Assembly: GCA_017395425.1 (NCBI GenBank)
Contig: JAFPUM010000061.1
Location: 124,001 to 188,000, forward strand
DNA from: Clostridia bacterium
GTDB taxonomy: Bacteria; Bacillota; Clostridia; Oscillospirales; Acutalibacteraceae
Length of the DNA stretch: 64,000 nt
Direction of reading: 5' to 3'
Shown piece after piece: positions 42,627 to 52,372 of this stretch. Under the pieces are notes generated by a model. It searched no databases. It worked only from the letters and a program-made list of their open reading frames with translations, and had not been told where the DNA came from. A program made the position numbers and the translations under genes. Numbering within the stretch: the first letter of the stretch is position 1; each line of letters begins with the position of its first letter.

Positions 42627-45026
42627 ATGACAAATGTGAACGCAAAGCAAATGAAGGCTTTGATTGACGCAAAGCTTTCCCACCACTACGGTCTGAAACC
42701 CGAGGACGCCGACGACGAACATATCTATAAAGCCATTGTGCTGGTCGTGCGCGATATGCTGTTTGAGGCTCGCAAGGAATTCGCCGACAAATACGACAAA
42801 AACGGCGGCAAACGGGTTTATTATCTCTGCATGGAATTTCTCATGGGTCGTTCACTCAAAAACAATCTTTACAACCTGAATCTCGAAAAGACCGTTTCCC
42901 AGTGTCTTTCCGACTATGATACCACACTTGAAAAAATCTATGAGCAGGAGCCGGACGCCGGTCTGGGCAACGGCGGTCTGGGCAGACTTGCCGCCTGCTT
43001 CCTTGACGGTCTTGCCAACGACGGCTACTGCGGCATGGGCTATTCCCTCCGCTATGAGTTCGGCATCTTCAATCAGAAGATCATCGACGGCTGGCAGACC
43101 GAGCTGCCCGAATTCTGGCTTCCCGGCGGCGAAGTCTGGATGATTCCCCACCGCGAAGACGCCATCGATATCCGTTTCGACGGATATATCGAGGAAAGCT
43201 GGGACAACGGTTATCACCGCATCATTCACAAGAATTACAATATCGTCAAGGCAGTTCCCTATGACATGATGTGCGCCGGCAAGGACGGCAGCGGCGTTTC
43301 CACCCTGCGTCTGTGGGCTGCCGAATCCCCCCAGTTCGACATGAAACTCTTCAACGACGGCGACCACCTGCGCGCCATCGAGCAGAAAGCCATGGCAGAA
43401 ATGCTCACAAAAGTGCTGTATCCCGGTGACAACCACATCGAGGGCAAGAGTCTTCGCCTGTCACAGCAGTACTTCCTCGTGTCCGCTTCGGTGCAGGACA
43501 TCGTGAAGCGCCACCTGCGCAGACACGGCGGTTCGATGGAGAATTTCGCCGAGTTCAACGCCATTCACATCAATGATACCCATCCCACCCTCGCGATTCC
43601 CGAATTCATGCGCCTGCTCATGGACGAGTGCGGCTTTGACTGGAACAAGGCGTGGGAGCTGACCACGCAGGTCATGGCTTATACCAATCACACCGTTATG
43701 GCGGAAGCGCTGGAATGCTGGGATGAGAATCTCTTCCGCTCCAAGCTGCCCCGTATCTATCAGATCATCTGTGAAATCAACCGCCGCTTCTGCAATGAAA
43801 TGGATGTCGCCACCGGCTACAATTATGAAAAAGTCGCCCGCATGAGCATCATCCGCGACGGCTGGGTCAAGATGGCAAACCTCTGTGTGGCAACCTGCCA
43901 TCATGTCAACGGCGTTTCCGCGCTGCACAGCCAGATCATCAAGGACAGTGTGTTCCATGACTTCTACACCGTAATGCCTGACAAATTCACCAACGTCACC
44001 AACGGCATCGCCCATCGCCGCTGGCTCAATCAGAGCAATCCCGAACTGGCGGAACTGATTACCAGTCTCATCGGCGACGGCTTCGTCAAGGATGCTTCCA
44101 GGCTCGAAGGTCTGATGAAGTATCGCGACGACAAGTCCGTTCTCGAAAAGCTCGCCGCCATCAAGCATCAGCGCAAGGTGGAAATGTCGCACTATATCCT
44201 CAAGCACAACGGCATTCTCGTCGATCCCGACTCCATCTTTGACGTGCAGGTCAAGCGGCTCCATGAGTACAAGCGCCAGCACCTCAACGCGCTGCATATT
44301 CTCTCGCAGTACCAGTGGCTGCTTGATCATCCCGACGAGCCCTTTACCCCCAAGACCTATATCTTCGGCGCCAAGGCAGCCCCCGGCTATTTCCTCGCCA
44401 AGCAGATCATTCAGTTCATCTGCGCGCTCGCCGACCTCATCAACAACGACAAACGCGTAGCCGATAAACTCAAGGTGGTCTATCTGGAGAATTACCGCGT
44501 GACCGTGGCGGAAAAACTCATTCCCTCCGCCGAAATCAGCGAGCAGATTTCTCTCGCAGGCACGGAAGCCAGCGGCACCAGCAACATGAAGTTCATGATG
44601 AACGGCGCTATTACCCTCGGCACCGAGGACGGTGCCAATGTGGAAATCCATCAGGCGGTGGGCGACGACAACATCATCATCTTCGGTATGTCCACCCCCG
44701 AAGCCCAAAAGCACAAGACCAACTATTCTCCCCGCAACTGCTACAACAACAATCAGGAGCTCCACCGCGCCCTTGATTTCATGAGTGCGGGTTTCGGCGG
44801 CAAGCAGTTCACCGACGTGGTCAACTCCCTGCTCAATCAGGACACCTATATGGTGCTCGCCGATTTCAACGATTACTGCCGCGCACAGAATGAGGCAACG
44901 CAAATCTACGCCGACAGCCGCCGCTGGAATGCCATGAGCCTTGTCAACATCGCTCAGTCCGGCATCTTCGCCGCTGACCGCTCCATTGAGGACTACGCGA
45001 GAGATATCTGGGGCTGCAAAAAATAA
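42627..45026 (+). CDS. glgP: Glycogen/starch phosphorylase
   Basis: 799 residues. Releases glucose 1-phosphate from alpha-1,4-glucans. YYLCMEFLMGRSLKNNLYN, GNGGLGRLAACFLDG, FNAIHINDTHPTLAIPE, KRLHEYKRQHLNALHI and the PLP-binding EASGTSNMKFMMNG are all present. ATG 42627 has GGAGG 8 bases upstream. Length is normal. A GH13 enzyme gene follows 62 bases downstream and likely shares its transcript and pathway. Confidence 0.97.
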   Translation: MTNVNAKQMKALIDAKLSHHYGLKPEDADDEHIYKAIVLVVRDMLFEARKEFADKYDKNGGKRVYYLCMEFLMGRSLKNNLYNLNLEKTVSQCLSDYDTTLEKIYEQEPDAGLGNGGLGRLAACFLDGLANDGYCGMGYSLRYEFGIFNQKIIDGWQTELPEFWLPGGEVWMIPHREDAIDIRFDGYIEESWDNGYHRIIHKNYNIVKAVPYDMMCAGKDGSGVSTLRLWAAESPQFDMKLFNDGDHLRAIEQKAMAEMLTKVLYPGDNHIEGKSLRLSQQYFLVSASVQDIVKRHLRRHGGSMENFAEFNAIHINDTHPTLAIPEFMRLLMDECGFDWNKAWELTTQVMAYTNHTVMAEALECWDENLFRSKLPRIYQIICEINRRFCNEMDVATGYNYEKVARMSIIRDGWVKMANLCVATCHHVNGVSALHSQIIKDSVFHDFYTVMPDKFTNVTNGIAHRRWLNQSNPELAELITSLIGDGFVKDASRLEGLMKYRDDKSVLEKLAAIKHQRKVEMSHYILKHNGILVDPDSIFDVQVKRLHEYKRQHLNALHILSQYQWLLDHPDEPFTPKTYIFGAKAAPGYFLAKQIIQFICALADLINNDKRVADKLKVVYLENYRVTVAEKLIPSAEISEQISLAGTEASGTSNMKFMMNGAITLGTEDGANVEIHQAVGDDNIIIFGMSTPEAQKHKTNYSPRNCYNNNQELHRALDFMSAGFGGKQFTDVVNSLLNQDTYMVLADFNDYCRAQNEATQIYADSRRWNAMSLVNIAQSGIFAADRSIEDYARDIWGCKK

Positions 45027-45088
45027 GCACCGCTTTCACATGACGTATGATTTTGATATTTCGCTAAGCTAATAAAGGAAGGTCTGAA

Positions 45089-46975
45089 ATGAAAAAAACG
45101 CTTTTCAATTCGCGTGATCCCTTCTACCGCAATCCTACCGGCGCGGTACCCAGCGGCAAACAAATCCATTTCAAGGTATGTCTTCCCCGTTATCTCTCCT
45201 GCTCCGCCGCCACGCTCGTTGTGCATAACGAACACGCCGGGCGTCAGGAACGCGGTCACCTCTTCTGGTGCGGTATGGACGGCAGCGACTTTGAATACTG
45301 GGAAGTGGATTACACTCCCACGGAGGCTTCCCTGAATTATTATTATTTCGAGTTGCAAACCAATTCCGGCACCAAGTATCTCTGCCGCACGCGTTCGGGT
45401 CTGGGCGAATTGCAGTCCCAGCCGGTCGCTTGGCAGCTTACCGTGTACGAAGAGACGTTCAAAACCCCCGACTGGCTGGCAGGCGGTATTATGTACCAGA
45501 TTTTCCCCGACCGCTTCTGCCGATCCGGAGAGACACATGACAACATTCCGTTCGGACGCAAAATCCACGAAAACTGGGACGATCAGCCTGACTGGAAACC
45601 CAATGAAAAGGGTCTCATTACCAATTCCGATTACTTCGGCGGCGATCTGAAGGGCATTACCCACAAGCTCGACTATATCAGGTCGCTCGGCGTCAACTGT
45701 ATCTACATCAATCCCATCTTTGAGGCGCACGAAAATCACCGCTACAATACCGCCGATTACGGAAAAATCGATCCCATGCTCGGCACCGAAGCCGACTATG
45801 TGGAAATGTGTCAGGAAGCAAAAAAACGCGGCATGAAAATTATCATCGACGGCGTCTTCTCTCATACCGGTGATGACTCCATCTACTTCAACCGGCGCAA
45901 TCGCTATGATTCCGTCGGCGCGTACAATTCCAAGGAATCTCCCTATTACACATGGTTCAAATTCTACCAGTGGCCGGACAATTACCATTCGTGGTGGGGC
46001 ATCAGCACGCTTCCGGAGGTCATCGAGGACGATCCCGCCGTACTGGAATATCACACCGGCGAAAACGGCACGGTCGGCAACTGGCTCAAAAAGGGCGCCG
46101 GCGGCTGGCGATTGGACGTCGCCGACGAGCTGCCTGACGCTTTCCTCGACCGCCTTCGCTTTGCCGCCAAAAAGGTGGATCCCGAGGCAGTGATTATCGG
46201 CGAAGTCTGGGAGGACGCCACCAACAAGATCGCTTACAGCCAGCGCCGACGCTACCTGCTCGGCAAACAGCTCGATTCGGTTATGAATTACCCCTTCAAG
46301 GATGTCATTCTCGGTTTCCTCACCGGCTGGTCGGCAGACGAAGCCATCGAAGTGGTCAACAATATCATCGAGAATTATCCCCCGCAGGTCACCCGTCTGC
46401 TCATGAATTCCCTTGACACCCACGACACCGAACGCGCCATTACGCTGCTGGCTGGCGAACCCTCCCATAACCGCGGACGCGAGTGGCAGAGTCAGGTTCA
46501 CCTCTCCCCCGAACAGCGTGAACGCGGTCTGGTCATGATGAAGCTCGCTTCCATTCTGCAATTCACACTGCCCGGCGTTCCCTGCATCTACTACGGAGAC
46601 GAAGCCGGTGTGGAGGGCTACAAGGATCCCTTCAACCGCGCCACCTATCCGTGGGGGCACGAAAGTCAGTGCCTCATCGATTGGTATAAACGGCTGGGCA
46701 AGCTGAGAAACGATGTGGATTGTCTGGCGGAGGGTACCTTTGAGACCGTCAAATGCCTCGACGCGGTGATGTCCTTTGTGCGCCGCGGCAAGCGGGATTC
46801 TCTCTTTGTGGCGGTCAACCGCTCCGACTCCAATATTCATCACATCGACCTGCCCGAAGGCTTCAACGGCGCAAAAACCGTGCTGGGCAAAGCCTCTGTC
46901 TACAAGGGCGTCGTCACCATCCCCCCCATGAGCTGTCTGGTGCTGCGTGCCAACAACTACTCCTTCTTCAAATGA
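45089..46975 (+). CDS. GH13 alpha-amylase family enzyme (neopullulanase-like)
   Basis: 628 residues. An N-terminal beta-domain (about 1-120, CBM34-like) is followed by the (beta/alpha)8 barrel with the four GH13 regions: IIDGVFSHTG, GGWRLDVADE (nucleophile Asp near 342), GEVWED (acid/base Glu near 371) and LLMNSLDTHDTER. The C-terminal beta domain ends the chain. No signal peptide, so it acts inside the cell on maltooligosaccharides or glycogen branches, matching the phosphorylase next door. AAAGGAAGG lies upstream of the ATG. Confidence 0.93.
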   Translation: MKKTLFNSRDPFYRNPTGAVPSGKQIHFKVCLPRYLSCSAATLVVHNEHAGRQERGHLFWCGMDGSDFEYWEVDYTPTEASLNYYYFELQTNSGTKYLCRTRSGLGELQSQPVAWQLTVYEETFKTPDWLAGGIMYQIFPDRFCRSGETHDNIPFGRKIHENWDDQPDWKPNEKGLITNSDYFGGDLKGITHKLDYIRSLGVNCIYINPIFEAHENHRYNTADYGKIDPMLGTEADYVEMCQEAKKRGMKIIIDGVFSHTGDDSIYFNRRNRYDSVGAYNSKESPYYTWFKFYQWPDNYHSWWGISTLPEVIEDDPAVLEYHTGENGTVGNWLKKGAGGWRLDVADELPDAFLDRLRFAAKKVDPEAVIIGEVWEDATNKIAYSQRRRYLLGKQLDSVMNYPFKDVILGFLTGWSADEAIEVVNNIIENYPPQVTRLLMNSLDTHDTERAITLLAGEPSHNRGREWQSQVHLSPEQRERGLVMMKLASILQFTLPGVPCIYYGDEAGVEGYKDPFNRATYPWGHESQCLIDWYKRLGKLRNDVDCLAEGTFETVKCLDAVMSFVRRGKRDSLFVAVNRSDSNIHHIDLPEGFNGAKTVLGKASVYKGVVTIPPMSCLVLRANNYSFFK

Positions 46976-47068
46976 CTGACGGATTTGTTCCGCCGGTTCC
47001 TTTCGATGGTTCGCAAACACGTTGCCATCTGAATACTGTAAAAAACGCCCTTCCCTTTGAAGAAATGA

Positions 47069-47112
47069 TTGACACCAACCGGATTTCAGCATATAATATT
47101 TCAGCATATAAT
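47069..47112 (+). promoter_or_regulatory. HD-GYP gene promoter with a 15-bp tandem duplication
   Basis: TTGACA (47069-47074), 17 bases, TATAAT (47092-47097) is a perfect sigma-A site. The 15-mer ATTTCAGCATATAAT occurs twice in tandem (47083-47097 and 47098-47112), creating a second TATAAT at 47107-47112 without a matching -35. Confidence 0.9.
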
Positions 47113-47157
47113 AATAGATAATTACTGGTAAAATTGCCTATTCAGGGAGGATTCAAA

Positions 47158-49992
47158 ATGGGAAAACCTAAATCCATTGCCGACACAGCTGCCGGCGACA
47201 GGAAGTCCGCCAAAACCGCTAAAACCGCCAGACCGTCCAAAAGCACCGTCAGAACGGAAAAGAACCCTGCCGGCGGCAGCGTCAGGCGCAAGATAATCCT
47301 CTGTCTGATCGCCATTGGCATCAACGTCGCGGGACTTTACGCCATGACCCGTCTCGGAATACCGCTCTACCTTGATACCGTCGGCACCGTGCTGGCTGCT
47401 GCGCTGGGCGGCGGTCTGCCGGGTGTATTTGTGGGATTTGTCACCAATATCATCAACGGCATCACCGGTACACAGTCGGTATATTACGGGATTGTCAACA
47501 TGGCAGTCGCGGTGATTTCCGCGTTTTTTGCGCGAAAAGCCTTTTTCCGCGATACCGTCAAGCCGCTGCTCCTTTTGCCTGTTTATTCGCTGATATGCGG
47601 TCCGATGAGCGCGGTGCTGACATGGTTTCTCAACGGCGGGCATATCGGCGGCATCGGCGAACGGTTTGCCCTCGCGCTGTGCGAAAATACCGGACTGGAA
47701 GAATTCCCTTCGCAGCTTGCCATTGACTTCATTATTGAGTGTATCGACAAAGCCATTGTGTTGGTTGCAGTCATTATGATCCTGCGGTTCCTGCCGTCCA
47801 GACTGCTGGAACGTTTCTATGAAGATCGCCGCAGGCACGACGCTGAACTGGAGGGTGCCAAGGACGATCAGTCCTTCAAATGCCGCATTGTATCGCTCCG
47901 TGTCAAGCTCATGGCAATATTGGTGGCGGCTGCCATGCTGATTGCGGGTGTTTCGGCATTCATCAGCTACGAGCTCTTCCAGCAGTCTACCATCGAACGG
48001 TATCAGACCATTGCGGAAGGCGCTGCACAGCTCGCCGACGACGCGATTGATTACGACAAGGTCTACCGCTATATGACCAACGGCGAGGAGGAGCCGGGCT
48101 ACACTTCCACGGAGAAAAAGCTCTACCGCATCCGGGACAGTCTGCCGGATATCGAATATCTCTATGTCTACCGCATTCTGGAAGACGGCTGCCATGTGGT
48201 CTTCGACCTCGACACCGAAGACCTGCCGGGCAGTGAACCGGGCGAAGTCATACCGTTTGAGGACGCCTTTATGTCCCGCGTGCCTGCGCTGCTGGCGGGT
48301 GAGAAAATCGATCCCATTATCTCCAAGGATACTTACGGCTGGCTGCTGACCGTGTATCACCCGCTGTATGACGATACCGGCAAATGCCGCTGCTATGTGG
48401 CGGTGGACGTTTCCATGCAGCTTCTCGCCGAATTCAGCTTCAGTTTCCTCGCCAAGCTGCTCTCCCTCTTTGCCAGCTTTCTGGTGCTGACGGTGTTTGT
48501 CTCCCGCTGGATTATTCAGCGGAGCATCGTCAAGCCCATCAACTCCATGGCTCGCTGCGCCAGTGCCTTTGCCTACAACACCACCGCGGCGCGGTCCCAG
48601 AGTGTGGAAGCACTCAAAGCGCTGGATATCAAGACCGGCGACGAAGTGGAAAATCTGTATCAGGCGTTCATCAGCACCACAGAGGAAAGTATGCGCTACG
48701 TCGCCGAAAGCAAGCGCAAATCCCACATGATTGCCGAAATGCAGAAGGGACTGATCGTGGTGCTGGCGGATCTGGTGGAAAGCCGCGACAAGTGTACCGG
48801 CGACCACGTCCACAAAACCGCCGCCTATGTGGAAATCATCGTGAACGAAATGAAGAAGCGCGGTTTCTATGCCGATCAGATGACGCCCGAATTCATGCAG
48901 AACGTCATCGATTCCGCTCCGCTGCACGACGTGGGCAAGATTCATATTCCCGATCAGATTCTCAACAAACCCGGCAAGCTCACCGATGAGGAATTTGCCA
49001 TCATGAAAACCCATACCTCGGTGGGGCGCGAGATTATCGACCGCGTCATTGAGATGGTGCCGGATTCCGGCTATCTGAAAGAAGCCCGCAACCTTGCCGA
49101 ATACCATCACGAAAAGTGGAACGGCAGAGGTTACCCCCACGGATTGAGTACGGAAGATATCCCGCTGTCGGCGCGTATCATGGCGGTTGCCGACGTTTTT
49201 GACGCGCTGGTCTCCCGCCGAAGCTACAAGAAGCCCTTTACCTTTGAAAAAGCCATGAGCATTATCCGCGAGGATGCCGGCACACACTTTGATCCCCTGG
49301 TGGCGGAAGCCTTCATCGGCGCCTCCGATCAGGTCCGGAAGGTGGCAGAGGAATTTGACGCGATGAACGGCTCCTTCGCCAATCTCGGCAGCTCCGCTGC
49401 TCCCGCACAGACCGTTCCCGCGCAAACAACAACGTCAACGTCTGCACAGACAGCCACTGCACAGACAACCGCTTCCGTACAGACTACTGCGGCACAACCT
49501 GCACAAAAAACACAAATCTCTCAGGCGGCACAAGCTGCACAAAATGCCATCGCGCAGGCGGCGCTCGCACGTCAGGCGGCCGCTGCGGCACAGCAGGAGG
49601 AAATGATGCAGCAGGCGGCTGCCGAAATCAAACGGCAGGAAATGGCGCGTCAGGCTGCCGCCGAAGCCCAAAAAAAAGAAGCCGCTCGTCAGGCTGCCGT
49701 AACCGCCCGTCAGAAATCAATGGCACAGCAAGCCGCTGAACAGTTGCAGAAGGAACAAGCCGCACGTCAGGCTGCCGAAAAAGCACGGCAGGAAGAAGCC
49801 GCGCGTCAGGCTGCCGAAAAAGCACGGCAGGAAGAAGCCGCACGTCAAGCTGCCGCCAAACAAACCGCCACTGGCGAACGTCGTGGACTGCCCACTTCTC
49901 ACCAACACGCCGCCAAGGATACGTCGATCGCTTCCATTGCGCATACCCACGACGATCAGGTCATTTTCACCCGGAAGCGTCACAAAAATTAG
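47158..49992 (+). CDS. HD-GYP receptor with ECF-S-like membrane module and Ala/Gln-rich tail
   Basis: 944 residues. After a basic N-terminus, about six helices (45-215, LYLDTVGTVLAAALGGGLPG) resemble the substrate-binding S component of ECF transporters. A second membrane helix at about 255-280, an extracytoplasmic sensor region (about 280-420), a helix and a HAMP-like segment (KPINSMARCASAF) follow. The HD-GYP phosphodiesterase (about 525-735) has HDVGK near 590 and HHEKWNGRGYPHG near 650, the full catalytic set for cyclic di-GMP. The last 190 residues are an Ala/Gln/Glu/Lys coiled-coil tail with AARQAAEKARQEE repeats. ATG 47158 follows GGGAGG. Confidence 0.85.
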   Translation: MGKPKSIADTAAGDRKSAKTAKTARPSKSTVRTEKNPAGGSVRRKIILCLIAIGINVAGLYAMTRLGIPLYLDTVGTVLAAALGGGLPGVFVGFVTNIINGITGTQSVYYGIVNMAVAVISAFFARKAFFRDTVKPLLLLPVYSLICGPMSAVLTWFLNGGHIGGIGERFALALCENTGLEEFPSQLAIDFIIECIDKAIVLVAVIMILRFLPSRLLERFYEDRRRHDAELEGAKDDQSFKCRIVSLRVKLMAILVAAAMLIAGVSAFISYELFQQSTIERYQTIAEGAAQLADDAIDYDKVYRYMTNGEEEPGYTSTEKKLYRIRDSLPDIEYLYVYRILEDGCHVVFDLDTEDLPGSEPGEVIPFEDAFMSRVPALLAGEKIDPIISKDTYGWLLTVYHPLYDDTGKCRCYVAVDVSMQLLAEFSFSFLAKLLSLFASFLVLTVFVSRWIIQRSIVKPINSMARCASAFAYNTTAARSQSVEALKALDIKTGDEVENLYQAFISTTEESMRYVAESKRKSHMIAEMQKGLIVVLADLVESRDKCTGDHVHKTAAYVEIIVNEMKKRGFYADQMTPEFMQNVIDSAPLHDVGKIHIPDQILNKPGKLTDEEFAIMKTHTSVGREIIDRVIEMVPDSGYLKEARNLAEYHHEKWNGRGYPHGLSTEDIPLSARIMAVADVFDALVSRRSYKKPFTFEKAMSIIREDAGTHFDPLVAEAFIGASDQVRKVAEEFDAMNGSFANLGSSAAPAQTVPAQTTTSTSAQTATAQTTASVQTTAAQPAQKTQISQAAQAAQNAIAQAALARQAAAAAQQEEMMQQAAAEIKRQEMARQAAAEAQKKEAARQAAVTARQKSMAQQAAEQLQKEQAARQAAEKARQEEAARQAAEKARQEEAARQAAAKQTATGERRGLPTSHQHAAKDTSIASIAHTHDDQVIFTRKRHKN

Positions 49993-50031
49993 CTTGTTTT
50001 TCCAACGGATAATAGGCACATAGTCAAAAAA

Positions 50032-50074
50032 ACAGCCGCCAAACCAAAGAGGATTGACATTCGTCGGCGGCTGT
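50032..50074 (-). terminator. Minus-strand terminator-like inverted repeat around the glutamine synthetase promoter
   Basis: 9-bp arms (50032-50040 with 50066-50074). On the minus strand the stem is followed by TTTTTTT, as in an intrinsic terminator, although no minus-strand gene ends here. The arms enclose the -35 box of the plus-strand promoter. Confidence 0.55.
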
Positions 50075-50082
50075 ACTATAAT
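50054..50082 (+). promoter_or_regulatory. Glutamine synthetase III promoter
   Basis: TTGACA (50054-50059), 17 bases, TATAAT (50077-50082): perfect sigma-A consensus. Confidence 0.92.
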
Positions 50083-50092
50083 AAGGGACGTA

Positions 50093-50138
50093 ACAGCAGG
50101 GCGCTGTAGGCTGCGGCTTACAGTGCCTTGGTCTTTTT
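50093..50138 (+). promoter_or_regulatory. Attenuator-like leader of glutamine synthetase III
   Basis: A 12-bp stem with two G-T pairs (50100-50111 with 50116-50127) followed by TTGGTCTTTTT forms a terminator about 10 nt after the likely start of transcription. An alternative hairpin ACAGC/GCTGT (50093-50097 with 50103-50107) uses part of the same 5' arm, so the two are mutually exclusive. Confidence 0.6.
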
Positions 50139-50198
50139 GAGGAGCCTGAAACGGCGCAAGCCGCGAAAATTTTGATGGTAAGAATGGAGATTGGTTCT

Positions 50199-52301
50199 AT
50201 GTCGAAATTACCTGAAATGTTTGGAAGCAACGTATTTAATGACCGTGTCATGCAGGCCAAACTGCCCAAGGAAACCTACAAGGCCTTGAAGAGAACCATT
50301 CAGCAGGGCAAGCCCCTCGATATCAGTGTCGCCAACGTGGTGGCAAACGCTATGAAGGATTGGGCGGTGGAAAAAGGCTGTACCCACTATACGCACTGGT
50401 TCCAGCCCATGACCGGTATCACGGCGGGCAAACACGACAGTTTCATCAGCCCTGTCGGCGACGGGCGCGTCATCATGGAATTTTCCGGCAAGGAACTGAT
50501 CAAGGGCGAACCTGATGCTTCTTCCTTCCCCAACGGCGGTATCCGTGCCACCTTTGAAGCAAGAGGATACACCACATGGGATCCCACTTCTCCCGCCTTT
50601 ATCATGGACGGTTCCCTCTACATTCCCACCGCCTTCTGTTCCTACACCGGCGAAGTGCTGGATAAAAAGACGCCTCTTCTCCGTTCTATGGAACTGATCG
50701 ATAATGAAGCGGTTAAAATCCTCCATCTGCTCGGCAAGCGTGACGTCAACCGCGTGCAGACCACCGTCGGTTCCGAGCAGGAATATTTCCTGATCGACAA
50801 AACCATGTACGACCGCCGCGAGGATCTGATGCTCACCGGACGCACCCTCTTCGGTGCCAAGTCCATCAAGGGGCAGGAACTCGACGACCATTATTTCGGT
50901 ACCATCAAAACCCGCGTTTCGGAATACATGAAGGATCTCGACAACGAGTTGTGGAAACTGGGCATCTGCTCCAAAACCAAGCACAACGAAGTGGCTCCCT
51001 GCCAGCACGAGCTGGCGCCGATCTTTGCCACATCCAACATCGCCACCGACCACAACGAGCTGACGATGGAACTCATGAAGAAAGTCGCGGAAAGGCACGG
51101 ACTGGTCTGTCTGCTGCATGAAAAGCCCTTCAAGGGGGTCAACGGTTCCGGCAAGCACAACAACTGGTCGATGTCCACCGATACCGGCGAAAATCTGCTG
51201 GAACCCGGCAAGAATCCCGAAAACAATCTGCAATTCCTTCTCTTCCTCGCCGCGATTGTCAAGGCGGTGCATGAATATCAGGATTTGCTGCGCATCACTG
51301 TCGCCACGGCAGGCAACGATCACCGTCTCGGCGCCCATGAAGCCCCGCCCGCTATTATCTCGATGTATCTCGGCGACGACCTCGGACAGCTTGTGCAATC
51401 CATTATCGACGGTACCGAGTACGTCAGCAAGGGCAAAACCAAAATGATGACCGGTGTGGACGTTCTCGCCGATTTCAAAAAGGATACCTCCGACCGCAAC
51501 CGCACCTCTCCTTTCGCTTTCACTGGCAATAAATTTGAATTCCGTTCCCTCGGTTCTTCTTTGAATATCGCCTGCCCCAACTATATGCTCAATACCATGG
51601 TGGCGGAGGAACTGTCGCAGTTCTATGAGGTTCTCCATGATGCTTCCGATCTGAATGAAGCTATCCGCGCGCTCATCAAAAAGGTCTTTACCGAGCACCA
51701 GAATATTATCTTCAATGGCGACAATTACGCCCAGGAATGGGTGAAGGAAGCCGAACGGCGCGGTCTGTACAACTTCAAATCCATGCCCGACGCTCACGCC
51801 CACTTTACCGACGCCAAAAACGTTCAGCTGTTTGTCAAAAACAAGATTTTCACGGCACAGGAATTCAAGGCGAGATGTGAAATCGAACTGGAAATTTACG
51901 CCAAGCAGCTCAACATCGAAGCCCTCACCATGATTGACATGGCAAAGCGCAACATTCTCCCCGCCGTGTCGTCGTATATGAAGGAACTCACAGACCTCGC
52001 TCTGGCGAAAAAAGCACTCTCATCGCTGATTCCCACCATGATGGAGGAAACCGCCATTGTGAGCCTTTCCGAAAAGCTGGTCGCCTTCTCCGGAAAAATC
52101 ACCGCGCTGGAAGCTGCCGTCGCTGCCGTACCCCAGCACAGCGCCGACAATCTTGCCTGCGCCCGCTATTATCATGACACCGTACTCGCCATCATGGAAG
52201 AGCTTCGTGCCATCGGCGACAGCATGGAAAGCGAGACCCCCGCGAAGTACTGGCCTTATCCCACCTACACCGAAATACTGTTCAGCGTGAGAGTTTTTTG
52301 A
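50199..52301 (+). CDS. glnN: Glutamine synthetase type III
   Basis: 700 residues, the size of GSIII, far longer than GlnA. The N-terminal [20 protein letters not shown] and [17 protein letters not shown] motifs are GSIII-specific. [10 protein letters not shown] (metal ligands), [33 protein letters not shown] and [14 protein letters not shown] carry the catalytic and nucleotide-binding residues. It assimilates ammonia into glutamine. GGAG lies 9 bases before ATG 50199. The 5' leader holds an attenuator-like structure. It ends at a strong bidirectional terminator. Confidence 0.96.
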   Translation: MSKLPEMFGSNVFNDRVMQAKLPKETYKALKRTIQQGKPLDISVANVVANAMKDWAVEKGCTHYTHWFQPMTGITAGKHDSFISPVGDGRVIMEFSGKELIKGEPDASSFPNGGIRATFEARGYTTWDPTSPAFIMDGSLYIPTAFCSYTGEVLDKKTPLLRSMELIDNEAVKILHLLGKRDVNRVQTTVGSEQEYFLIDKTMYDRREDLMLTGRTLFGAKSIKGQELDDHYFGTIKTRVSEYMKDLDNELWKLGICSKTKHNEVAPCQHELAPIFATSNIATDHNELTMELMKKVAERHGLVCLLHEKPFKGVNGSGKHNNWSMSTDTGENLLEPGKNPENNLQFLLFLAAIVKAVHEYQDLLRITVATAGNDHRLGAHEAPPAIISMYLGDDLGQLVQSIIDGTEYVSKGKTKMMTGVDVLADFKKDTSDRNRTSPFAFTGNKFEFRSLGSSLNIACPNYMLNTMVAEELSQFYEVLHDASDLNEAIRALIKKVFTEHQNIIFNGDNYAQEWVKEAERRGLYNFKSMPDAHAHFTDAKNVQLFVKNKIFTAQEFKARCEIELEIYAKQLNIEALTMIDMAKRNILPAVSSYMKELTDLALAKKALSSLIPTMMEETAIVSLSEKLVAFSGKITALEAAVAAVPQHSADNLACARYYHDTVLAIMEELRAIGDSMESETPAKYWPYPTYTEILFSVRVF

Positions 52302-52323
52302 TAAATCATCTTCACGCATTCAA

Positions 52324-52367
52324 AAAACCCGTTTTCTCATCCATTGTCCGATGAGAAAACGGGTTTT
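52324..52367. terminator. Bidirectional terminator between convergent genes
   Basis: 18-bp perfect stem (52324-52341 with 52350-52367); each arm ends in a run of T on the relevant strand. Serves the glutamine synthetase gene and the DEAD-box helicase gene. Confidence 0.92.
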
Positions 52368-52372
52368 GATTA

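Noticed and set aside
44993..49425. Two very long minus-strand open frames across the GH13 and HD-GYP genes
   Set aside because: Both lie entirely opposite genes with clear catalytic motifs; the openness comes from codon bias.
50208..51803. 531-codon minus-strand frame opposite glutamine synthetase III
   Set aside because: Shadow of a conserved gene, no start signals, no family resemblance.
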